NCBI GenBank assembly: GCA_947630345.1
Contig: CANRHF010000129.1
Span: 1 to 5,388 of the forward strand
From: an uncultured Oscillospiraceae bacterium
Lineage (GTDB): Bacteria; Bacillota; Clostridia; Oscillospirales; Oscillospiraceae
Length of the DNA: 5,388 nt
Reading direction: 5' to 3'
Below are positions 1 through 4,214 of the stretch, piece by piece. The notes under the pieces were generated by a model. It was not told the origin of the DNA, searched no databases, and saw only the letters and a list, made by a program, of their open reading frames with translations. Position 1 is the first letter of the stretch. Each line of letters starts with the position of its first letter. The translations under genes and the position numbers were made by a program.

Positions 1-410
1 ACATCTATCCCGGGGAGGGGTCCTGTGATTTCTTCGTCACCGGGGAGATCGCCCCCTATCTGCTGCAAAATCTCACCAGCGCCGGCAGGACCCGTCTCTC
101 CCTGACCGCCGTTCCTCTGGCGGAGGTAAAGAGACCGGAGGATAAGGTGGCGGTTTTAAAAGATACCCTGGCTTCTCTCCGGCTGGACTGCGTGGTTTCC
201 GCCGGGTTCCGGGTGAGCCGGACACTGGCGGCTTCCTACATCGCGGCGGGACGGGTGGCCGTGGACGGGATTCCCCGGGAAAACGGGGACAGGCCGGTGC
301 CAGAGGGCGCCAAGGTCTCCGTCCGGGGCTTGGGAAAAATCCTGCTGGCCGAGGTCGGCGGGCAGACCAAAAAAGGACGCGTCAGCGTCACCATTCATCG
401 GTATTTGTAA
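1..410 (+). CDS. ylmH: YlmH-like S4-domain RNA-binding protein, 3' part (5' end outside window)
   Basis: The reading frame is open from the first complete codon at position 3 to TAA at 408-410, giving about 135 C-terminal residues of a family that is usually near 260 residues. The GTG at 147 is an internal valine codon, not a start, because the upstream frame is clearly coding (EIAPYLLQNLTSAGRTRLS, then an AVPLAEV segment, as in YlmH). The S4 RNA-binding domain follows: TLASLRLDCVVSAGFRVSR, then the GRVAVDG turn, and the end SVRGLGKILL...TKKGR. In Bacillus, ylmH lies in the ylmDE-sepF-ylmG-ylmH-divIVA cluster. The protein binds the ribosome/tRNA and has been linked to ribosome-associated quality control. 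That role is family knowledge; what is visible here is the S4 fold and its flanks. The next gene's ribosome-binding site overlaps this stop codon, so the two genes are probably co-transcribed. Confidence 0.88.
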   Translation, partial: IYPGEGSCDFFVTGEIAPYLLQNLTSAGRTRLSLTAVPLAEVKRPEDKVAVLKDTLASLRLDCVVSAGFRVSRTLAASYIAAGRVAVDGIPRENGDRPVPEGAKVSVRGLGKILLAEVGGQTKKGRVSVTIHRYL

Positions 411-420
411 GGAGCAGTCT

Positions 421-627
421 ATGGAAATGCGGGAAGTGATCGCTCAAATCAACGCTCTGGCAAAAACGGCGAAGGAGCGGCCCCTGACGCCGGAGGAGAC
501 CGCCGCCCGGGACCGGCTGCGCCGAATTTATATTGATTCGGTCAAGGCCAATCTCACCGGGCAGCTGGACAATACCTATGTCCTCTACCCCGACGGCACC
601 AAAAAGAAGCTGGAAAAGAAAAAGTAG
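421..627 (+). CDS. DUF896 (UPF0291/YnzC-like) small protein
   Basis: A 68-residue protein starting at ATG, with GGAG at 411-414 placed 6 nt upstream and touching the ylmH stop. It shows the DUF896 pattern: an N-terminal helix (residues 4-19, IAQINALAKTAKERP), then LTPEE, a second helix rich in Arg (RDRLRRIYIDSVKANL), then a short tail with a D-G turn (YVLYPDGT) and a lysine-rich end (KKKLEKKK). Known members such as B. subtilis YnzC form a helical hairpin and have no firmly assigned function; some are SOS- or stress-linked in Bacillus. Length is normal for the family, which is about 65-80 residues. No LexA box or separate promoter is evident in the 10-nt gap, so expression probably follows ylmH. 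A strong terminator begins 23 nt after the stop. The family call is firm; the function is unknown. Confidence 0.88.
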   Translation: MEMREVIAQINALAKTAKERPLTPEETAARDRLRRIYIDSVKANLTGQLDNTYVLYPDGTKKKLEKKK

Positions 628-650
628 AAAAGAATTGCTATTTTAACAGC

Positions 651-678
651 AAAGCCCTGCCGAAAAGGCAGGGCTTTT
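651..678 (+). terminator. Rho-independent terminator after the ylmH-DUF896 unit
   Basis: A perfect 11-bp stem (AAAGCCCTGCC at 651-661 with GGCAGGGCTTT at 667-677) closes a GAAAA loop. It runs into TTTT and a pyrimidine-rich TTTTACTCCTT stretch. It lies 23 nt after the DUF896 stop, in the gap between converging genes. Read on the minus strand the same hairpin is not followed by a clean U run, so it is mainly a plus-strand terminator, though it would also hinder readthrough from mazF. Confidence 0.85.
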
Positions 679-696
679 ACTCCTTAGAAGGCCACT

Positions 697-734
697 GAAA
701 ACAACTGCCACCGGCAGGCATTTCATGCCTGCCG
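697..734 (-). terminator. Probable terminator after mazF
   Basis: On the minus strand a perfect 9-bp stem (CGGCAGGCA, TGAAA loop, TGCCTGCCG; 734 to 712) starts 8 nt after the mazF stop. It is followed by GTGGCAG and then TTGTTTT. The U run is about 7 nt from the main stem, which is loose for an intrinsic terminator. An overlapping 5-bp stem CTGCC-GGT-GGCAG sits directly against TTGTTTT and may be the active form. The hairpin is clear; the terminator function is probable. Confidence 0.55.
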
Positions 735-742
735 CCGCCTGT

Positions 743-1108
743 TCAGACCGTTCTGGAGCCCGGAAGGCCGAAGCTCACCGCGATGGCATTGTCCACCTGG
801 GACATCTGCTTTTCATCCAACCGGCCCATATGTTCCCGGAGACGGCGCTTGTCGATGGTACGGATCTGCTCCAAAAGGATTACCGAGTCCTTGCTCAGAC
901 CCACGCTGCCCCCGGCGATATTGATATGGGTGGGCAGACGGGCCTTCCCCGTCTGACTGGTAATCGCCGCCGCAATGACTGTGGGAGAATGGCGGTTGCC
1001 GGTATCGTTCTGGACGATCAGAACCGGACGGGTACCGCCCTGCTCGCTGCCTACCACCGGGGACAAATCCGCATAGAAAATATCGCCGCGTTTGACCGTG
1101 CTGTCCAT
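743..1108 (-). CDS. mazF: MazF/EndoA-type mRNA interferase toxin
   Basis: A 121-residue PemK/MazF-family endoribonuclease that cuts single-stranded mRNA at short motifs; the Bacillus EndoA and C. difficile MazF relatives cut at UACAU. It matches EndoA almost residue for residue at the N-terminus: KRGD (6-9), ADLSPVVGSEQGGTRPV (13-29), IVQNDTGNR, SPTVI, AAITSQ (47-52), LPTHI and DSVILLEQIRTIDKRRL. The catalytic pair known from EndoA (Arg25, Thr48) corresponds to Arg27 and Thr50 here, so the enzyme looks active. I chose ATG at 1108 because GGAG (1122-1119) is 10 nt upstream; a GTG at 1117 is only 1 nt from that GGAG, and EndoA itself starts just before VKRGD. A mazE antitoxin gene normally lies directly upstream. 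None is present in the gap at 1109-1307, and the gene before it is a lipoprotein. Family assignment is near certain; toxicity in this host is not known. Confidence 0.95.
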   Translation of the reverse strand: MDSTVKRGDIFYADLSPVVGSEQGGTRPVLIVQNDTGNRHSPTVIAAAITSQTGKARLPTHINIAGGSVGLSKDSVILLEQIRTIDKRRLREHMGRLDEKQMSQVDNAIAVSFGLPGSRTV

Positions 1109-1307
1109 GTGCTTCACACTCCAAAGTTCATTGCCCGCGCTACCGGATTCTCCTATGTAACGCGGCTATACCTATTGTCCCACGCACAGAGGAAAAATAT
1201 ACGGTTTGATTGGGAAAACGCTGAACAAACGCCCCATTCCTTCCAGGCAAAGAGCGGGTCCAGAGTCTCCCACCGGCAATCCATCCTATGCTGGCCCCGG
1301 CGGAAAG
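1109..1307 (-). other. Intergenic leader region between the lipoprotein gene and mazF
   Basis: About 200 bases with no credible gene. In the mazF frame the upstream sequence is closed by TAG at 1168-1166. A second frame is closed by TAG at 1155-1153, and the open stretch before it encodes nothing like a MazE or ribbon-helix-helix antitoxin. The region holds a candidate promoter (1225-1196), one UACAU sequence (1159-1155, minus strand) and the mazF ribosome-binding site. After the lipoprotein stop there is a 7-bp imperfect hairpin with a 20-nt loop but no U run, so no terminator separates the lipoprotein gene from mazF. Confidence 0.6.
1196..1225 (-). promoter_or_regulatory. Candidate mazF promoter
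   Basis: On the minus strand TTCAGC (1225-1220), an 18-nt spacer and TATATT (1201-1196) form a plausible sigma-A promoter. The -10 matches 5 of 6 consensus bases, but the -35 is poor. Transcription would start near 1189, giving a leader of about 80 nt. The stretch is the most AT-rich part of the gap. mazF could instead, or in addition, be read from the nnrD promoter. Confidence 0.35.
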
Positions 1308-1889
1308 CTACAAAAGCGTAAAGTTTTTGACCCGGAGCGACACGATCCGACGGCCCTGCCACACAATGTCCGCCTGGGTGGGCTGATCGGCACCATCGGT
1401 CAAAATATCCAGGGAAAGGGCGTCCTCCCGATAGCTGTCGTCAATGGACAGCCGCAGGCCCTCCCCCGAGGCCCCGCAGGAGGTCAGATACCCGCTCCGC
1501 AGGGTGGTCAGCAACAGCCAGGGGCCGCTCACCGGGCTGATCTGCCCGTCCGCCAGCAGATCGAAGGCCAGGGCCTTGTCCTGGAAGGTCAGCTCTCCGC
1601 CGGAGGCGGAGACCGTTCCCGTGATCCCCGCCAGGGTCTCGGGGGCGGTGACTGTGAAGGTCAGGTTCCCGTTTTCGTCGGCCTGGCAGCTCAGGGAAAA
1701 GCTGTGGCTCTTGTCCCCATAGTCGGCGATCACTTCGGCGTCAAAGGTACAGCCCGCCGCCGCCAGCAGCTTGGCCCGGAAGGTCATGGCCCGCTCCAGA
1801 GCCGAAGCTGTCTCCCCGCAGCCCGCGAGGAAGGTCAGCGTCAGCGCCAGAGCCAGAATGAGAAGTTTTCGGCCAAAAGCCCGATTCAA
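1308..1889 (-). CDS. Small lipoprotein, GerS/LolA-like by position and outline
   Basis: A 193-residue predicted lipoprotein. The N-terminus has a basic region (NRAFGRK), a hydrophobic stretch (residues 9-22) and a lipobox LAGC with the lipidated Cys at 24, so it should be exported and anchored to the membrane. The mature part has few motifs and looks rich in beta strands: FTVTAPETLAGITGTV, a central LTFQDKALAF, and the C-terminal IVSLRVKNFTLL. This outline suits LolA/LppX-like beta folds, but I cannot prove it by eye. No ATG or GTG gives a sensible start: upstream ATG codons in frame lie deep within nnrD. TTG at 1889 places the signal peptide correctly and has an SD-like GGCGGG 8 nt before it. 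It begins 13 nt after the nnrD stop, so it is probably translated from the nnrD message. In C. difficile the spore-germination lipoprotein gene gerS occupies a similar place near alr and mazEF, so a GerS-like role is a reasonable guess, not a firm call. Confidence 0.72.
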   Translation of the reverse strand: MNRAFGRKLLILALALTLTFLAGCGETASALERAMTFRAKLLAAAGCTFDAEVIADYGDKSHSFSLSCQADENGNLTFTVTAPETLAGITGTVSASGGELTFQDKALAFDLLADGQISPVSGPWLLLTTLRSGYLTSCGASGEGLRLSIDDSYREDALSLDILTDGADQPTQADIVWQGRRIVSLRVKNFTLL

Positions 1890-1904
1890 TGCGCATCCCG
1901 CCTT
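1890..1904 (-). promoter_or_regulatory. Ribosome-binding site deciding the TTG start of the lipoprotein gene
   Basis: The minus strand reads AAGGCGGG followed by ATGCGCA and then TTG. The purine-rich AAGGCGGG begins inside the nnrD stop codon TAA. GGCGGG ends 7-8 nt before TTG. The ATG visible at 1896 is in another frame and leads away from the signal peptide. The site is weaker than the AGGAGG sites of pheS and pheT, so low or coupled translation is likely. Confidence 0.5.
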
Positions 1905-2745
1905 ATCGGAAAAGTCGCGGCAGGCAGGCGGCCATGTCCGTGGGGAGCAGGGCCACGCCCAGGTCCCGGGCGCACAGCTCCCCGGCGGCGCCATGGAGCC
2001 ACACGGCGCAGGCCGCCCCATCCATGGGCGCCATACCCTGGGCCAGCAGGCTCGTCAGCATCCCCGCCAGAAGGTCCCCGGTGCCGCCCACCGCCATGCC
2101 GGGGTGACCGGTCGTGTTTACATAACACATATCCCCGTCGGTGGTCAGGGTGCGGCTGCCCTTCCGGACCAGGACGCAGCCCAGCTCCCGGGCCAGGCCC
2201 ACGGTCTCCGCCTCCCGGTCCGGGCCGCCCCCGCCGCCCAGACGGGCAAATTCCCCGTCGTGGGGCGTCAGCACCGTGGGGCCTGTCCTTCCGCGCAGTA
2301 TAGTTCTATGCCGCGCAAGCAAATTTATGCCATCGGCGTCTACAACAACGGAGCAGGAAGCCGCCCGCAGCACGCCCTCCAGCACCGCCAGGGTCCCCGG
2401 ACTCTGCCCCAGACCCGGGCCGATCAGCACGGCGTCCGTTTTGGGTAGGTAGTCCAGAATAGCCGGCAGGGCCTCCTCGGACAGCATCCCGTCCCGGTCC
2501 GGAAGGGGAAAAATCACCGGCTCCGTCAGCTTTACCGCCTCGATGGCGTAGATGCTCTCCGGCACCCCCAGATAGACAAGCCCAATCCCGGTACGCAGGG
2601 CTCCCAGGGCCGCCAAGGCGGCGGCACCGGTGTACCCCCTGCTGCCGCAGAGCAGCAGAGCCCGGCCGCACATCCCCTTGTGGGCATCCACCGGGCGGCG
2701 GGGCAGACGGGAATAGACGTCCTCCCGGGTAAATTCCACGCTCAT
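1903..2745 (-). CDS. nnrD: ADP-dependent NAD(P)H-hydrate dehydratase (YjeF C-terminal/CARKD family)
   Basis: A 280-residue ribokinase-fold enzyme that dehydrates (S)-NADHX and (S)-NADPHX back to NAD(P)H using ADP, a cytosolic metabolite-repair step. Family motifs appear in order: GSRGYTGAAALAALGALRTG (34-53), IGPGLG (108-113), DADGINLLA (136-144), LTPHDGEFARL (159-169), VRKGSRTLTTDGD (193-205) and the catalytic GTGD (221-224, Asp224 as base) within GMAVGGTGDLLAGML. It is the single-domain form: the NnrE epimerase domain found N-terminally in fused YjeF proteins is absent and no separate nnrE is in the window. I chose ATG at 2745 because AAAAGGGGGG ends 5 nt before it; a start 69 nt further up would run through the promoter. 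An odd feature is a run of five glycines (170-174), where relatives usually have a longer loop before the conserved Asp-Arg. The gene heads a minus-strand operon with the lipoprotein and probably mazF. Confidence 0.93.
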   Translation of the reverse strand: MSVEFTREDVYSRLPRRPVDAHKGMCGRALLLCGSRGYTGAAALAALGALRTGIGLVYLGVPESIYAIEAVKLTEPVIFPLPDRDGMLSEEALPAILDYLPKTDAVLIGPGLGQSPGTLAVLEGVLRAASCSVVVDADGINLLARHRTILRGRTGPTVLTPHDGEFARLGGGGGPDREAETVGLARELGCVLVRKGSRTLTTDGDMCYVNTTGHPGMAVGGTGDLLAGMLTSLLAQGMAPMDGAACAVWLHGAAGELCARDLGVALLPTDMAACLPRLFR

Positions 2746-2765
2746 AGTAACCCCCCTTTTTCTAA

Positions 2766-2795
2766 AGAGTAGCACACCGCGCCGGGCAAAGTCAA
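2766..2795 (-). promoter_or_regulatory. nnrD promoter (sigma-A type, extended -10)
   Basis: On the minus strand TTGACT (2795-2790, 5 of 6 consensus) is followed by an 18-nt spacer and TACTCT (2771-2766), preceded by TGC as in an extended -10. A start near 2759 leaves a very short leader of about 14 nt that is mostly the AAAAGGGGGG ribosome-binding site. This placement supports the ATG at 2745 as the nnrD start. Confidence 0.6.
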
Positions 2796-2822
2796 GGGAT
2801 TTGGGTTTTTTCAAATTTTAGC

Positions 2823-2851
2823 TTGCATTTTCTGTTTGAATATGGTAAAAT
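2823..2851 (+). promoter_or_regulatory. pheST promoter
   Basis: TTGCAT (2823-2828), a 17-nt spacer and TAAAAT (2846-2851) with an upstream TGG, giving the extended form TGnTAAAAT. An AT-rich stretch (2800-2822) lies just before the -35 and could act as an UP element. The predicted start near 2858 gives a leader of about 300 nt, the right size for a T-box RNA. The -35 boxes of this promoter and the nnrD promoter are about 27 bp apart, back to back. Confidence 0.7.
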
Positions 2852-2857
2852 CACCCC

Positions 2858-3112
2858 GATATGGACAGGCAGTGATTGGGCTGTCCGGCGCGATTGATGG
2901 GACGCAGCGAAAACGGGATGGTGGAAGCCGTTTTTCCAGGCGCGCCGGGCTTTCTCCCAGGAGCCGCGGCCTGAAGCAGCAGTAGGGCCAGCCGGGTGAT
3001 CCCGTTATCGATCGGATGGCGTAGCAGCGCCGGAAAAGCGCGCCGAAAGGCGAATGCGGGTGGTACCGCGGAGGAGATCCTTCGTCCCGATGGGGGCGGA
3101 GGCGTATTTTTT
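2858..3112 (+). promoter_or_regulatory. T-box riboswitch leader of pheST (tRNA-Phe sensing)
   Basis: The conserved T-box element at 3053-3070 fits AANNNGGGTGGNACCGCG exactly. The TGGT inside (3061-3064) should pair with the ACCA end of uncharged tRNA-Phe, whose discriminator base is A. Upstream is a Stem I-like domain. Its 8-bp helix CCGGCGCG (2885-2892) pairs with CGCGCCGG (2941-2948). Distally there are an AG-bulge-like AGCGA and an apical GGGATGGTGGAAGCC. A TTC at 2952-2954, followed by the usual CCCAGGAGCC context and CTGAAG, is the best specifier codon for Phe; another TTC at 2934-2936 is a less likely candidate. Two further hairpins follow: CGGG/CCCG (2993-3004) and CGCC-GAAA-GGCG (3041-3052). 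Uncharged tRNA-Phe should stabilise the antiterminator and turn on pheST. The T-box call is firm; the exact specifier is inferred. Confidence 0.93.
3079..3112 (+). terminator. T-box-controlled attenuator of pheST
   Basis: CCTTCGTCCC (3079-3088) pairs with GGGGCGGAGG (3093-3102) in a 10-bp stem with two G-U pairs and a GATG loop. CGTA and then six T (3107-3112) follow. It lies 9 nt after the T-box element, where T-box terminators normally sit. The CTTCGTCC strand is a common sequence in such terminators. Confidence 0.82.
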
Positions 3113-3140
3113 GCCGCGGGGCAGCTTTTGTGATCAACCC

Positions 3141-3147
3141 AGGAGGT
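3141..3147 (+). promoter_or_regulatory. pheS ribosome-binding site deciding the start
   Basis: AGGAGGT lies directly against an ATG at 3148 but 9 nt before the ATG at 3157. Only the second has workable spacing, so pheS begins MKEQL and not MIKMKEQL or at the upstream GTG (3130). Confidence 0.8.
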
Positions 3148-3156
3148 ATGATAAAA

Positions 3157-4200
3157 ATGAAGGAACAGCTAGAGAACATCAAACGTCAAGCCATGGAGGC
3201 CCTGGAAGCCGCCGGCTCCCCCGCCGTATTGGAGGAGCTGCGGGTGAAGCTGCTGGGGAAAAAGGGAGAGCTTACCAACGTCCTCAAGCAGATGGGGAAG
3301 CTCACCGCTCAGGAGCGGCCCGTGATGGGCCAGCTGGCCAACTCCGTCCGGGCCGAGATCGAGGCCAAGCTGGAGCAGCGCAAGGTCGATCTCCACGCCG
3401 CCGCCCTGGAGGAAAAGCTCCTCAAAGAGACGGTGGACGTGACCATTCCCGGCAAGGCCGTGGTCATGGGCAAGCAGCACCCCATGAACCAGGTATTGCA
3501 GCAGATCAAGGACGTGTTCGTGGGCATGGGTTACCAGGTGGTGGACGGCCCCGAGGTGGAGCTAGCGGACTACAACTTCACCCGGCTGAACATCGAGGAG
3601 GGCCACCCCTCCCGGGACCGGTCCGACACCTTCTACTTTACGGACGACGATTCCCTGCTGCTCAGGACCCAGACAAGCCCGGTGCAGATCCGGGTGATGG
3701 AAAACGCCAAGCCCCCCATCTGCATCATCGCCCCGGGCCGGGTATACCGGAAGGACGAGGCCGACGCCACTCACTCCCCCATGTTCCATCAGATCGAGGG
3801 GCTGGTGGTGGACAAGCACATCACCATGGGCGACTTGAAGGGCGCCCTGACCACCCTGATGAAGCAGCTCTACGGCCCGGACGCCGTGATGCGGTTCCGG
3901 CCCCATCACTTCCCCTTCACCGAGCCCAGCTGCGAAATGGATATGCAGTGCCACAAGTGCAAGGGCACCGGCGAGGTGGACGGCCAGGTCTGCTCCACCT
4001 GCCACGGGGAGGGCTGGATCGAGCTGCTGGGCGCCGGCATGGTGCATCCCAAGGTCCTGGAAAACTGCGGCATCGACCCGGAGGAGTACTCCGGCTTCGC
4101 TTTCGGCATGGGCCTGGAGCGGATGGCCATGCGCAGCACGAGGATCAATGATCTGCGGCTGATCTTCGACAACGATATCCGGTTCTTAAACCAGTTCTAA
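3157..4200 (+). CDS. pheS: Phenylalanyl-tRNA synthetase alpha subunit
   Basis: A 347-residue class II aminoacyl-tRNA synthetase subunit (usual length 330-350) that carries the active site attaching Phe to tRNA-Phe in the cytosolic alpha2-beta2 enzyme. The first 90 or so residues form the helical coiled-coil arm that binds tRNA. The catalytic core starts with HPMNQ and GYQVVDGPEVE, then GHPSRDRSDTFYF (149-161), LLRTQTSPVQIR, APGRVYRKDEADATHSPMFH and QIEGLVVD. Motif 3, GFAFGMGLER, spans 313-322; its Ala315 corresponds to E. coli Ala294, which shapes the Phe pocket. Residues 265-286 hold two CxxCxGxG units (Cys265, 268, 279, 282). Bacillus PheS has a shorter version of this cysteine-rich insert, so zinc binding is plausible. 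After motif 3 the usual LxYG is replaced by RSTR (326-329). Expression is controlled by the T-box upstream. pheT follows after 14 nt, with its ribosome-binding site overlapping the pheS stop. Confidence 0.97.
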   Translation: MKEQLENIKRQAMEALEAAGSPAVLEELRVKLLGKKGELTNVLKQMGKLTAQERPVMGQLANSVRAEIEAKLEQRKVDLHAAALEEKLLKETVDVTIPGKAVVMGKQHPMNQVLQQIKDVFVGMGYQVVDGPEVELADYNFTRLNIEEGHPSRDRSDTFYFTDDDSLLLRTQTSPVQIRVMENAKPPICIIAPGRVYRKDEADATHSPMFHQIEGLVVDKHITMGDLKGALTTLMKQLYGPDAVMRFRPHHFPFTEPSCEMDMQCHKCKGTGEVDGQVCSTCHGEGWIELLGAGMVHPKVLENCGIDPEEYSGFAFGMGLERMAMRSTRINDLRLIFDNDIRFLNQF

Positions 4201-4214
4201 GGAGGGACAGAAGC

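Noticed and set aside
1114..1131. A five-codon minus-strand frame (ATG to TGA) just before the mazF start, considered as a regulatory leader peptide.
   Set aside because: It has no Shine-Dalgarno sequence, and such tiny frames are common by chance; conservation would be needed to keep it.
725..1321. A 198-residue plus-strand frame opposite mazF.
   Set aside because: mazF is certain on the minus strand, and the antisense frame runs through the mazF terminator and leader.
1153..1362. A 69-codon minus-strand frame upstream of mazF, considered as a possible antitoxin.
   Set aside because: It starts inside the lipoprotein gene, is rich in Trp, Cys and Phe, has no ribbon-helix-helix or AbrB-like pattern, and no good ribosome-binding site.
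1206..2303. A 365-residue plus-strand frame opposite the lipoprotein gene and nnrD.
   Set aside because: It is Pro/Arg/Gly-rich without domains, and nnrD motifs on the other strand explain the sequence.
2746..2814. Upstream extension of nnrD by 23 codons.
   Set aside because: It would cover the predicted promoter and the strong AAAAGGGGGG ribosome-binding site, and adds a segment not seen in the family.
3066..3119. Repeated palindrome CCGCGG on both sides of the T-box terminator, considered as an alternative stem.
   Set aside because: Pairing would enclose the whole terminator and place the U run in the loop side. The motif is short, GC-rich and part of the conserved T-box on one side, so chance is likely.
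3054..4151. A 365-residue plus-strand frame overlapping the T-box and pheS.
   Set aside because: It is the shifted frame of pheS, starts inside the T-box element and has an Arg/Gly/Ala-rich composition with no family signature.
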